Shown here: positions 19,971-29,694 of the stretch, piece by piece
Numbering within the stretch: position 1 is the stretch's first letter
Layout of the letters: every line of letters starts with the position of its first letter
Source of the DNA: Oscillospiraceae bacterium
GTDB lineage: Bacteria; Bacillota; Clostridia; Oscillospirales; Oscillospiraceae
NCBI GenBank assembly: GCA_024691985.1
Contig: JAILNC010000129.1
Coordinates: 1 to 64,000, forward strand
Length of the DNA stretch: 64,000 bases
Direction: 5' to 3'
Translations under genes and position numbers: made by a program
The notes under the pieces: generated by a model
What the model saw: only the letters and a program-made list of their open reading frames with translations
Told to the model about the DNA's origin: nothing
The model's database searches: none

Positions 19971-20019
19971 CCTTTACTATGAAAGCTGCGCTTCCATGGT
20001 AAAGGGTTGATTCAAGTGC

Positions 20020-20120
20020 CCGTTTCTCGCCCCCGAAGGGGCAACCGAAACGGATGCACATAATCCCCATGCTTCGTGATTTGCTGTTTGTCGCGGAGAA
20101 GAGTATTCCGCATGGGGATT
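20020..20120 (+). promoter_or_regulatory. Candidate structured leader upstream of clpX
   Basis: CCGTTTC-tc-GCCCC-cgaa-GGGGC-aacc-GAAACGG plus AATCCCCATGC/GCATGGGGATT arms. Confidence 0.45.
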
Positions 20121-20157
20121 CAATCGGATCAATCGGAAATCGTTTTAAGGAGAGACT

Positions 20158-21405
20158 ATGGCAAGAAACGATGACAGGCGGAGCATCCGCTGTTCATTCT
20201 GCGGCAAGCCGCAGTCGCTTGTGGACCGCATGATCGCAGGCAACAACTGCTATATCTGCGACGACTGCGTGCGCATGTGCGCGAGCATCGTCGGCGAGCA
20301 GGAGGCGGAGCCGAAGGTCACCGGCTACGACGGCCTCCCGCTGGCCTTTGAGAAGCTGCCCAAGCCCATGCAGATCAAGGCCCGGCTCGACGAGTACGTC
20401 ATCGGGCAGGAGAAGGCCAAGATCGTGCTGTCGGTCGCGGTGTACAATCATTACAAGCGCATCCTGCACGCTTCAAAGAACGATGTGGAGCTGCAGAAGA
20501 GCAACATCCTGCTGATCGGCCCGACCGGCAGCGGCAAGACGCTCTTTGCCCAGACCATGGCCAAGATGCTCGACGTGCCCTTCGCCATTGCAGACGCGAC
20601 GACCCTCACCGAGGCCGGCTATGTCGGCGAGGATGTGGAGAACGTTATCCTCAAGCTCCTGCAGGCGGCGGACTTCGACGTCGAGCGCGCGCAGAAGGGC
20701 ATCATCTACATCGACGAGCTCGACAAGATCGCCCGCAAGAGCGAGAACACCTCCATCACGCGCGACGTCTCGGGCGAGGGCGTGCAGCAGGCCATGCTCA
20801 AGCTGCTTGAGGGCACGATCGCGAACGTCCCGCCGCAGGGCGGCCGCAAACATCCGCACCAGGAGTTCATTCAGGTGGATACCACGAACATCCTCTTTAT
20901 CTGCGGCGGCGCCTTCGACGGACTGGACAAGATCATCGAAAAGCGCACCGACAAAAAGTCCATGGGCTTCGGTGCGGAGATCACCGGCAAGGCCGAGCGC
21001 GACGTGGGCCGTATCCTGGCCCAGGTGCAGCAGCACGATCTGCTGCAGTTCGGCATCATCCCCGAGCTGATCGGCAGGCTCCCTGTCGTCGCCACGCTGG
21101 AGAGCCTCAACCGGGACGATCTCGTCCGCATCCTCACCGAGCCGAAAAACGCCATGACCCGTCAGTATCAGACGCTGATGTCCTATGACGGCGTGGAGCT
21201 CGAGTACGAGCCGGAGGCGCTGGAGGCCATTGCGGACAAGGCGATAGACATGAAGATAGGCGCGCGCGGCCTGCGCAGCGTGATCGAGGGCGTCATGATG
21301 GACATCATGTACCAGATCCCCTCCGACAAGACGGCGAAGAAGGTGCTGGTCACCGCGCAGTGCGTGAAGGACGGCACGAACCCCACCATCATCCGCTCCG
21401 CCTGA
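20158..21405 (+). CDS. clpX: ATP-dependent Clp protease ATP-binding subunit ClpX
   Basis: N-terminal zinc finger CSFCGKPQ...[16 protein letters not shown]. Confidence 0.97.
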   Translation: MARNDDRRSIRCSFCGKPQSLVDRMIAGNNCYICDDCVRMCASIVGEQEAEPKVTGYDGLPLAFEKLPKPMQIKARLDEYVIGQEKAKIVLSVAVYNHYKRILHASKNDVELQKSNILLIGPTGSGKTLFAQTMAKMLDVPFAIADATTLTEAGYVGEDVENVILKLLQAADFDVERAQKGIIYIDELDKIARKSENTSITRDVSGEGVQQAMLKLLEGTIANVPPQGGRKHPHQEFIQVDTTNILFICGGAFDGLDKIIEKRTDKKSMGFGAEITGKAERDVGRILAQVQQHDLLQFGIIPELIGRLPVVATLESLNRDDLVRILTEPKNAMTRQYQTLMSYDGVELEYEPEALEAIADKAIDMKIGARGLRSVIEGVMMDIMYQIPSDKTAKKVLVTAQCVKDGTNPTIIRSA

Positions 21406-21440
21406 GACCCTTCGGAACACTCCGGAAAGGAGAGCACAGC

Positions 21441-23828
21441 ATGGCAAACGAAAACAGAGAATATATCAGACTCCCGCTGCTTGCGCTGCGGGGTCTGCAT
21501 GTCTTTCCCGGCATGCTCCTGACCTTCGATGTGGAGCGGCCCGCCTCCGTAGCGGCGCTCAACATGGCGGTGAAGAACGATCAGATGATCTTCCTCGCCG
21601 CGCAGAAGGATTTGACGGTCGATATGCCGCGGGAGGACGGGCTGTACCACGTCGGCACGGTCTGCCGCGTCCGGCAGCAGCTCCGCCAGCCGCGCGGCAA
21701 TCTCTGCCGCGTCATGGTGGAAGGGCTCTATCGTGCCGAGGCAATGAGCATCCAGTGCAACCAGCAGGGCTATATGGCCTTTGTCTCGCCGCTGGAGGAC
21801 AAGGCCGAGCGCGTGAGCGCCACCCGCATGGAGGCGCTTTTGCGCGGGTGCCTTTCGCAGTTTGAGGACTATGTCAGACTCAACAACGACATGATCAGCG
21901 AGCAGCTGCTGAGCCTGCTCGGCAATCCCACGCCGGACTACGTGTCCAGCTACATCGCCCAGAACGTGCGCTTCAGCATCGAGGACCGCCAGGCCATCCT
22001 CGAGGAGCGCTACCCGAGCCGCCGCCTCGCGCTCATCAACCAGCTCTTGAAGCGGGAGCTCGAGGTCATGCGCATCGAGAAGGAGCTCAGCGAGGCCACG
22101 CAGGAGGCGATGAACCACAGCCAGCGCGAGTTTTATCTGCGCGAGGAGATGAAGATCATCCAGTCCGAGCTGGGCGAGGACGACGATATCGAGATCTACC
22201 GCGCGAAGATCGAGGCCCTGCCCGTCAGCGACGAGATCCGGGACAAGCTCATGAAGGAGCTCGGCAGGCTTGCCAAGCAGCCCTTCGGCTCCTCGGAGGC
22301 CGCCGTCGTGCGCAACTATCTGGACACCTGTCTGGAGCTGCCCTGGGGCGTCACGACGAAAGAGACCATCAACATCGCCCGCGCGCGCAAGAAGCTGGAC
22401 GACGACCACTTCGGCCTGCAGACGGTCAAGGAACGCATCCTCGAGTACCTCGCCGTCAAGCAGCTCTCGCCCGATATCAAGGGCGGCCTGCTTTGTCTCG
22501 TCGGGCCTCCGGGCACCGGCAAGACCAGCATCGCGCAGAGCATCGCCGCGGCCACAAACCGCAAGCTCGTGCGCCTGTCGCTGGGCGGCGTGCACGACGA
22601 GGCGGAGATCCGCGGCCACCGCAGGACCTATATCGGCTCCATGCCCGGCCGCATCATCAGCGGCATCATCCAGGCGGGTTCCTGCAATCCGCTGATGGTG
22701 CTCGACGAGATCGACAAGCTCGGTTCAGACTACCGGGGCGATCCCTCGGCGGCGCTGCTCGAGGCGCTGGACGGAGAGCAGAACAGCACCTTCCGCGACC
22801 ACTTCCTTGAGCTGCCCTTCGACCTGTCCGGCGTGTTCTTCATCACCACCGCCAATACCACCTCCACGATCCCGCGCCCGCTGCTGGACCGCATGGAGGT
22901 CATCGAGCTCTCCAGCTACACCGACGAGGAGAAGCTGGAGATCGCCAAACGCCATCTGGTGCCGAAGCAGAAAAAGAAGCACGGCCTCAAGGGCGCGCAG
23001 CTTCGTATGACGGACGACGCCATCCGCGCGATCATCAGCGGCTACACCCGCGAATCGGGCGTGCGCACGCTCGAGCGCGAGATCGCGCACGTCTGCCGCA
23101 AGGCGGCCAGCGGCATTGCCGAGGGGCGCTTCAAGAGTCTCCATCTGCACGCCGACGGTGTGGCCGAACAGCTCGGCCCGGTGAAGTTCAAGCCCGATCA
23201 GCAGAGGGCGCGCGACGAGATCGGCCTTGTGCGCGGCCTTGCCTATACCAGCGTCGGCGGCGAGGTCCTGGACGTCGAGGCCGCCGTCGTGGACGGCAGC
23301 GGCAAGCTTGAGCTGACCGGCAACCTCGGCGACGTGATGAAGGAATCGGCGAAGGCCGCCGTCACCTACATCCGCAGCCGCGCCGCGGTGCTCGGCATTG
23401 ACCCCGATTTCAGCAAGAACCGGGATATACATATCCATTTCCCGGAGGGCGCGGTCCCGAAGGACGGCCCCTCCGCGGGCATCACCATGACGGTGGCGCT
23501 GATCTCCGCGCTCAGCGGCTGCCCGGTCCGGCGCGATGTCGCCATGACCGGCGAGGTGACGCTGCGCGGCCGCGTGCTGCCCATCGGCGGCCTGCGGGAA
23601 AAGACCATGGCTGCCCTGCGCGCAGGCGTCAGGACCGTGATCATCCCCGCCGAGAACGAGAGCGACCTGGAGAATATCGACCAGGCGGTACGCAGACAGC
23701 TCTCCTTCGTCACGGCGGAGAATGTGGACGATATCCTGGATATGGTTCTGGTAAGACCGAAGGAGCTGCCCGCGCTCAATAAGCCCCTGCCCGTCGGCGG
23801 GAGCGAGCTGATCGGCGTGCGCCAGTAG
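21441..23828 (+). CDS. lon: Endopeptidase La (Lon)
   Basis: GPPGTGKTS; PKDGPSAGITMT catalytic Ser. Confidence 0.97.
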   Translation: MANENREYIRLPLLALRGLHVFPGMLLTFDVERPASVAALNMAVKNDQMIFLAAQKDLTVDMPREDGLYHVGTVCRVRQQLRQPRGNLCRVMVEGLYRAEAMSIQCNQQGYMAFVSPLEDKAERVSATRMEALLRGCLSQFEDYVRLNNDMISEQLLSLLGNPTPDYVSSYIAQNVRFSIEDRQAILEERYPSRRLALINQLLKRELEVMRIEKELSEATQEAMNHSQREFYLREEMKIIQSELGEDDDIEIYRAKIEALPVSDEIRDKLMKELGRLAKQPFGSSEAAVVRNYLDTCLELPWGVTTKETINIARARKKLDDDHFGLQTVKERILEYLAVKQLSPDIKGGLLCLVGPPGTGKTSIAQSIAAATNRKLVRLSLGGVHDEAEIRGHRRTYIGSMPGRIISGIIQAGSCNPLMVLDEIDKLGSDYRGDPSAALLEALDGEQNSTFRDHFLELPFDLSGVFFITTANTTSTIPRPLLDRMEVIELSSYTDEEKLEIAKRHLVPKQKKKHGLKGAQLRMTDDAIRAIISGYTRESGVRTLEREIAHVCRKAASGIAEGRFKSLHLHADGVAEQLGPVKFKPDQQRARDEIGLVRGLAYTSVGGEVLDVEAAVVDGSGKLELTGNLGDVMKESAKAAVTYIRSRAAVLGIDPDFSKNRDIHIHFPEGAVPKDGPSAGITMTVALISALSGCPVRRDVAMTGEVTLRGRVLPIGGLREKTMAALRAGVRTVIIPAENESDLENIDQAVRRQLSFVTAENVDDILDMVLVRPKELPALNKPLPVGGSELIGVRQ

Positions 23829-23834
23829 ACGGAC

Positions 23835-24422
23835 ATGAAGGATCTGAACGTCAACCGCGTGGAGTTCGTCAAATCCGCGGCGGCCCCCGCGCAGTTCATC
23901 CGCAGCAGCGTCCCGGCCGTGGCCTTCGCGGGCAAGTCCAACGTCGGCAAATCCTCGGTCATCAACCGGCTTCTGAACCGAAAGAACTTCGCGCGGGTCG
24001 GCGCGGAGCCGGGGAAGACCGTCCATGTCAATTACTTTCTGGTGGACGGGCGCGTCTACTGGATCGACCTGCCCGGCTACGGCTACGCGAAGGTCTCGCA
24101 GCGTGAGCGCGAGCGCTGGGCCGCGCTCATGGAGGACTTTTTCGCGGCGGGCCTGTTTCAGCTCGGCGTGATGATCGTCGACGCGCGGCACAAGCCCACG
24201 GCGGACGACGTCACCATGGCCTCGTATTTTAAGCAGGCCGGGCGCCCCTTCGTCGTTGTGGCCAACAAGCTGGACAAGCTGAAGAAAAGCGAGGTCGAGC
24301 CGAATCTAGCCCTTATCCGCGAGACGCTTGCCATTCCGGACACGGTCGCGCTGCTGCCTTTTTCCGCGGAAAAGGGGCAGGGCAGGGAAGCGCTTCTGGC
24401 GGCTATTCAGGCGGTTTTATAA
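23835..24422 (+). CDS. engB: Ribosome biogenesis GTP-binding protein YsxC/EngB
   Basis: AGKSNVGKSSVINRL, DLPGYGYAKVS. Confidence 0.96.
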   Translation: MKDLNVNRVEFVKSAAAPAQFIRSSVPAVAFAGKSNVGKSSVINRLLNRKNFARVGAEPGKTVHVNYFLVDGRVYWIDLPGYGYAKVSQRERERWAALMEDFFAAGLFQLGVMIVDARHKPTADDVTMASYFKQAGRPFVVVANKLDKLKKSEVEPNLALIRETLAIPDTVALLPFSAEKGQGREALLAAIQAVL

Positions 24423-24461
24423 AGTGCGGCGGAGAAATTGCCCAAATCTCTCCGCCTCTAC

Positions 24462-24490
24462 TTGTATTTCGTAGGCTTTTTTGATAGAAT
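24462..24490 (+). promoter_or_regulatory. Candidate promoter
   Basis: TTGTAT-N17-TAGAAT. Confidence 0.6.
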
Positions 24491-24499
24491 ATCAACATC

Positions 24500-25204
24500 T
24501 TGGGGGTGGACGCCATCAGCGCTTTGCAGACGATACGGGACGGCTTTGATTTTACCGAGCTTCTACAGCTTCTGCAGTCCGTGATCCCCGCGCTGATCTG
24601 CATCACGCTCCACGAGCTCAGCCACGGGCTGACGGCCTTCGCCCTCGGCGACGACACGGCCAAGCGCATGGGCCGGCTGACGCTCAATCCGATCAAGCAT
24701 CTGGACCCCATGGGCCTTTTGATGATCGTGATCTTCCACTTCGGCTGGGCCAAGCCCGTACCGGTCAACATGTACCGCTTCCGGCATCCGAAGCGCGATA
24801 TGGCGCTGACGGCGCTGGCGGGCCCGGTCAGCAACGTGCTGATCGCGCTGCTGTTCATGCTGCTGTACGGCGCGCTGTATATCCCGCTCGCGGGAAGCAA
24901 GGCGGGCAGCTTCGTGCTGCAGACGCTGCAGCTGACGGCCTGGCTCAGCCTGGGTCTGGCCGTGTTCAACCTGATCCCCCTGCCGCCGCTGGACGGCTCC
25001 AAGGTGCTGTTCTCCGTGCTGAGCGACGAGGGGTACGGGGCTCTCATGCGCTATGAGCGCTACGGCAGCATCCTGCTGTTGATCCTCGTCGCAACGGGCG
25101 TGCTCTCAAAGCCGCTTTCCCAGGCCGTGCAGACTGCGTTCAGCGCCTTTATCCCGATTTCCCAGTGGGCCTGCGATACGGTCTATCTTTTGTTCTACAA
25201 GTGA
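24500..25204 (+). CDS. Site-2 protease family (M50) membrane protein; start codon uncertain
   Basis: ITLHELSHGL; NLIPLPPLDGSK. Confidence 0.9.
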   Translation: MGVDAISALQTIRDGFDFTELLQLLQSVIPALICITLHELSHGLTAFALGDDTAKRMGRLTLNPIKHLDPMGLLMIVIFHFGWAKPVPVNMYRFRHPKRDMALTALAGPVSNVLIALLFMLLYGALYIPLAGSKAGSFVLQTLQLTAWLSLGLAVFNLIPLPPLDGSKVLFSVLSDEGYGALMRYERYGSILLLILVATGVLSKPLSQAVQTAFSAFIPISQWACDTVYLLFYK

Positions 25205-25210
25205 GCGTTC

Positions 25211-25990
25211 ATGGAAAACCCAAGTTTTTACCTGGAGGGCGTCGTCCGGGATAAAGAGGAGATGCAGGACTTTGAGGGCCCCCTGAGCCTGATCCTGCAG
25301 CTTTTATCCAAAAACAAGATCGAGATCCGCGATATCCGCATCTCTGAGATCCTGGACCAGTATCTCGCGTATCTGGAGCAGATGCAGCAGATGGATCTCG
25401 AGATCGCGAGCGAGTTCGTCCAGATGGCGGCGCACCTGCTGTACATCAAGACGCGCACGCTCCTGGCCGGGGAGGAAGAGGTCTCCGAGCTGGAGCTTTT
25501 GAAAAGCTCGCTGGAGCAGCTTCGGGCGCGCGACGCCTTTGAAGCGCTGCGCGAGGTTCTGCCCGCCCTGCGCGAGGCCTCCGAGCGCGGCATGCTATAC
25601 TTCGCGAAAGCGCCCGAGCCGCTCCAGAGCGGACAGAAGGAATACGCCTACAGGCACGAGCCGGTCGATCTGCTCAGGGCGATGGCGCGCATCTATGCCC
25701 GCGGCATCAGGCCCGCGCCGCCCGACATGGGGGAGAGCGTCCCGGCGCGCATCGTGTACAGCGTGCGGGACAAGAGCTTTCAGATCCTCTCCGCGCTGAA
25801 AAAGAGCAGCCTTACGCTCCGTTCCCTCTACCGGGCCTGCGCCTCCCGCTCCGAGGTCGTGGCGACCTTCCTCTCGGTGCTCGAGCTTTGTAGCATGGGC
25901 AGCGTCGAGATCGGACGCGAGGGGGAGGAATATCGCCTCCGCTTCGTCGGCGGGGATGTGGACGAGATTTTGGATAGAATAATCGAGTGA
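25211..25990 (+). CDS. scpA: Segregation and condensation protein A
   Basis: FEGPLSLILQLLSKNKIEIRDI; followed by scpB. Confidence 0.94.
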   Translation: MENPSFYLEGVVRDKEEMQDFEGPLSLILQLLSKNKIEIRDIRISEILDQYLAYLEQMQQMDLEIASEFVQMAAHLLYIKTRTLLAGEEEVSELELLKSSLEQLRARDAFEALREVLPALREASERGMLYFAKAPEPLQSGQKEYAYRHEPVDLLRAMARIYARGIRPAPPDMGESVPARIVYSVRDKSFQILSALKKSSLTLRSLYRACASRSEVVATFLSVLELCSMGSVEIGREGEEYRLRFVGGDVDEILDRIIE

Positions 25991-25993
25991 TGG

Positions 25994-26617
25994 ATGATGG
26001 ATGTGAAATCGGCTGTTGAGGCCGTTTTGTTCGCCGCGGGCGACAGCGTTCCGCTCGCGCGGCTCTCACTTGTCCTCGGCGTTTCCGAGCAGGAGATCGA
26101 GCGCGCGCTGGACTGTCTGAGCGCGGAATATGAGCTGCAGGAGCGCGGCATGCGCATCCTGCGGCTGGACGACAAGGCGCAGATGTGTTCGGCCCCGGAA
26201 TACGCCGGGGTGATCGCCAACTGCATGGAGCAGCGAAAGCCGCCCATGCTCTCGCAGGCGGCGCTGGAGACCCTGGCCGTCGTGGCCTATTTCCAGCCCG
26301 TGACGCGCGCCTATGTCGAGCAGGTCCGCGGGGTCGACAGCTCCTACAGCATCGGCATGCTGTCCGAGCGCGGCCTGATCGAGGAGTGCGGCAGGCTTGA
26401 GGTTCCGGGCAGACCGGCGGTGTTCCGGACGACGGACGTGTTTCTGCGCACGATGGGCGTCAGCCGCCTGTCCGAGCTGCCGCCGCTGCCGGACATGAGT
26501 GGCGGCGACGGGCAGGAAAAGCTGCAGCAGGCGATCGAGAGACTCTCTGCCGAAGAGCGGCAGGATCAGATGAGCTTCGGGGATCTCCCGGAAGCTGACG
26601 GGGAGGGGATAACGTGA
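25994..26617 (+). CDS. scpB: Segregation and condensation protein B
   Basis: AVEAVLFAAGDSVPLARL; ALETLAVVAYFQPVTRAYVEQVRGVD. Confidence 0.94.
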   Translation: MMDVKSAVEAVLFAAGDSVPLARLSLVLGVSEQEIERALDCLSAEYELQERGMRILRLDDKAQMCSAPEYAGVIANCMEQRKPPMLSQAALETLAVVAYFQPVTRAYVEQVRGVDSSYSIGMLSERGLIEECGRLEVPGRPAVFRTTDVFLRTMGVSRLSELPPLPDMSGGDGQEKLQQAIERLSAEERQDQMSFGDLPEADGEGIT

Positions 26618-27441
26618 TCAAATGGATTGTCCTTGGCGCCTTGGCCGCCATGGTCCTGCTCTTCGTGTTCCTGCCCGTTGTGGCGTGGATCATCATCGGG
26701 CTGATCCTGCTGATCCTTCTGCTTGTGCTGTTTATCCCGGTCGGCGCGGACGTCGCCTATGTGGACGGGGAATTCTCGCTCGCCGCGCGGGCCGACGGCA
26801 TCGCGATCAAGCTCCTGCCCAGAAAGCCGGAGGACCCTGACAAGCCGAAGAAAAAGAAGAAAGAGAAAAAACCGAAGGAGCCGAAAGAGGAAAAACCAAA
26901 AGAGGAAGAGCCCGAAAAGGAAAAGAGCTCGGGCTTCAAGCTCAACTTCACGCTGGAGGAGATCTTTGAGCTTCTGCAAAAGTCTCTCCGCGCGCTCGGC
27001 AAGTTCGGGAAGATCACCGTCCGGCGCTTCATGCTCCACTATGTCGCCGCGGGCGACGATCCCTACAACACGGCCGTGACCTTCAACTACGTCAACGCAG
27101 CCCTCTCCACACTCGCGCCGATCTGCGCGCAGAAGTTCCGGATCACCGGGGATGTGGACGTGTGGACGGACGTCGACTTCGCGGCGGAGAAGATGAAGCT
27201 CGACGCTGCGCTGAGCGTGACGCTCCGGCTCGCGCAGTTCGTGCATGTGGGTCTCGTCGCGGGCTTCGGCGCGCTGGGCGTGCTGATCAAGCACAAGCTG
27301 CGGCTTATGCGGGAAAAGCGTGAGGAAAAACGCGAAGCCAAGAAAAACAAGTCCGTTGCTCCTGACGACGACGTCAAGGAAATAGAAATTGAAATTCAAA
27401 AAACGATAAAGGCTGAGGAAAGGAAGGAAACTCATGGATAA
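26614..27441 (+). CDS. DUF2953-like membrane protein with K/E-rich linker
   Basis: N-terminal TM, KE-rich segment, located before ytfJ as in other clostridia. Confidence 0.75.
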   Translation: MIKWIVLGALAAMVLLFVFLPVVAWIIIGLILLILLLVLFIPVGADVAYVDGEFSLAARADGIAIKLLPRKPEDPDKPKKKKKEKKPKEPKEEKPKEEEPEKEKSSGFKLNFTLEEIFELLQKSLRALGKFGKITVRRFMLHYVAAGDDPYNTAVTFNYVNAALSTLAPICAQKFRITGDVDVWTDVDFAAEKMKLDAALSVTLRLAQFVHVGLVAGFGALGVLIKHKLRLMREKREEKREAKKNKSVAPDDDVKEIEIEIQKTIKAEERKETHG

Positions 27442-27820
27442 GAACCCGATCGGCGAACTGATGCAGAATACGATGGAGAATGTGCGCAGCATTCTCAAGG
27501 TCGACACCGTTGTCGGCGACCCCATTTATACCCCGGACGGGATCATGCTCGTCCCCATTTCCAAGATCAGCGTCGGCTTCGGCGGCGGCGGTGTGGAGTT
27601 CAACCAGAAGAAGGTCACCGAGAACCGCCCCTACGGCGGCGGCAACGCTACCGGCGTGAAGATCGAGCCTATCGGCTTTTTGATCGTCAAGGACGGCACG
27701 GTGCGCATGGTCAACGTCACGCCTCCCGCCAACACCACCGTGGACAGGATCATCGATCTCGTCCCGCAGGTGATGGACCGCGTCGACGCCTTCATCGACA
27801 AGCAGAAGGCCGATTCCTGA
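27434..27820 (+). CDS. ytfJ: Sporulation protein YtfJ (GerW family)
   Basis: SILKVDTVVGDPIYTPDGIMLVPISKISVGFGGGG. Confidence 0.93.
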   Translation: MDKNPIGELMQNTMENVRSILKVDTVVGDPIYTPDGIMLVPISKISVGFGGGGVEFNQKKVTENRPYGGGNATGVKIEPIGFLIVKDGTVRMVNVTPPANTTVDRIIDLVPQVMDRVDAFIDKQKADS

Positions 27821-27848
27821 ACTCCCGCTCATACGGGGCGCGTGAAGG

Positions 27849-28949
27849 GTGAATAATAAGCACTGCCCAAATACTGTGAGGGTGGTGCTTATTATTCGCT
27901 TGCCCAAATGGACGGTTTTACTGTTTCTTCCGGCGTTCCTGTGCACGCACGCCGCCGCCTTTGCGCAGAGCGCGCCGCAGGTCTCCGCCGCGTCGTGCAT
28001 CCTGATGTACGAGGACGGACAGACGCTGTATGAAAAGAACGTCGATACACGCAGCCTGATCGCCAGCACGACCAAGCTGATGACCGCGCTCGTCTGTCTG
28101 GAGCGCGCCTCGCTCGACGAGAATGTGACGGTCAGGCCGGACTGCTGCGAGGTCGAGGGCTCGTCGATGTGCCTGCGTGCAGGGGAGCGCTATACCGTGC
28201 GCGAGCTGCTGCTGGGTCTGCTCCTGGCCTCCGGCAACGACGCCGCGCTGGCGCTTGCCGAGCATGTCTCCGGCGGCGTACAGGGCTTCGCCGCCCTGAT
28301 GAATCAAAAGGCGGAGGCGCTCGGACTGTCGTCGACGCACTTTGCCAACCCGCACGGGCTGGACGCGCCGGGGCACTATTCCACCGCCCGCGATCTGGCG
28401 CGGCTGATGCTCGCCTGTATGGACAACGACGTCTTTCGCGCGCTCGATTCAACGCCGCGCGCCGAGCTCGGCGGCACGGTATTCCTCAACCACAACAAGC
28501 TCCTGCTGAGCTGCCCGGGCTGCATCGGCGGCAAGACCGGCTATACTGCCGCGGCAGGACGCTGCTTGGTGAGCTGCTGCGAACGCGGCGGCATGCGCCT
28601 CGTGTGCGTGACGCTCGACGATCCGGACGACTGGCGCGACCACGAGGCCTTGTATGACTGGGCCTGTGCCGTCTACCGGCTCTATGATCCGAAGGAGGAG
28701 CTGAAGCTGGAGGTCCCGCTTATCAACGGCGGGAGGCGTACGGTGTCCGTCGTACCCGAACGGGGACGCGCGCTGCTGCTCCCGGCGGACGAGACGGTGA
28801 CGCTGGAGATCGAGCTGCCGAGATTTGTGTTCGCTCCCGTGAAAAAAGGAGAGACAGCGGGAGAGCTACGCGTTGTAATCGGACAGCGGATCGCGGCCGA
28901 ATACCCGCTTGTCTACGCGGAAAACGCGGAAATGGCGGTCGCCTTTTGA
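27849..28949 (+). CDS. D-alanyl-D-alanine carboxypeptidase (DacF-like); start codon uncertain
   Basis: IASTTKLMTALV (SxxK), SGNDAAL, GGKTGYTAAAG (KTG). Confidence 0.93.
   Translation: MNNKHCPNTVRVVLIIRLPKWTVLLFLPAFLCTHAAAFAQSAPQVSAASCILMYEDGQTLYEKNVDTRSLIASTTKLMTALVCLERASLDENVTVRPDCCEVEGSSMCLRAGERYTVRELLLGLLLASGNDAALALAEHVSGGVQGFAALMNQKAEALGLSSTHFANPHGLDAPGHYSTARDLARLMLACMDNDVFRALDSTPRAELGGTVFLNHNKLLLSCPGCIGGKTGYTAAAGRCLVSCCERGGMRLVCVTLDDPDDWRDHEALYDWACAVYRLYDPKEELKLEVPLINGGRRTVSVVPERGRALLLPADETVTLEIELPRFVFAPVKKGETAGELRVVIGQRIAAEYPLVYAENAEMAVAF
27851..27897. promoter_or_regulatory. 13-bp perfect inverted repeat
   Basis: GAATAATAAGCAC-N21-GTGCTTATTATTC. Confidence 0.7.
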
Positions 28950-28974
28950 ATTGATGAAAACGGAGGTGAGCCCG

Positions 28975-29691
28975 ATGGGAGATAGAATACAGAAGATCAT
29001 CTCCGCCTCCGGGCTCATGTCCCGCCGCGCGGCGGAGGCGGCGATCGCCGCGGGCCGCGTCACGCACAACGGGCGGACGGCGACGGTCGGAGAAAGCGCC
29101 AGGCCGGATGACGAGATCCTTGTCGACGGCGAGGCTCTGCCTCGGCAGGAGGAGAAGCTGTACATCCTGCTCAACAAGCCGCGCGGCGTCGTCACGACGC
29201 TGCACGACGAAAAGGGCCGCCGGAACGTCAGCGCTCTTGTGAACATGGACGGAGCGCGTCTCTACCCGGTCGGGCGGCTGGATATGGACTCCGAGGGTCT
29301 GCTGCTGATGACCAACGACGGGGCCTTTGCCAACCGCGTCATGCACCCCTCGCACGAGGTCGACAAGACCTACCTCGTGTGGGTAAAGGGCGGAGAGCTT
29401 GACCGCGCTTCCCAAATCCTTGCCGGCCCCATGGAGATCGACGGCCATCCGATACGCCCCGCATCCGTTGAAATCAAAGAGCGCTTTCCGGACGGCGGCG
29501 TGCTCGAAATCACGATCCACGAGGGGCGCAACCGCCAGATCCGCAAAATGTGCGCGCAGGCCGGGCTCTCCGTCACAAGGCTCGTGCGCGTCGCCGAGGG
29601 CGGCGTCCGCTTGGGCGGGCTCAAAAGCGGCTGCTGGCGGAAGCTTACGCCGGAGGAGATCGACATGCTGCTCGGCGAGGGGGAGAGATAA
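28975..29691 (+). CDS. RNA pseudouridine synthase (RluB/RsuA family)
   Basis: S4 domain; YPVGRLDMDSEGLLLMTNDG. Confidence 0.94.
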   Translation: MGDRIQKIISASGLMSRRAAEAAIAAGRVTHNGRTATVGESARPDDEILVDGEALPRQEEKLYILLNKPRGVVTTLHDEKGRRNVSALVNMDGARLYPVGRLDMDSEGLLLMTNDGAFANRVMHPSHEVDKTYLVWVKGGELDRASQILAGPMEIDGHPIRPASVEIKERFPDGGVLEITIHEGRNRQIRKMCAQAGLSVTRLVRVAEGGVRLGGLKSGCWRKLTPEEIDMLLGEGER

Positions 29692-29694
29692 GAC

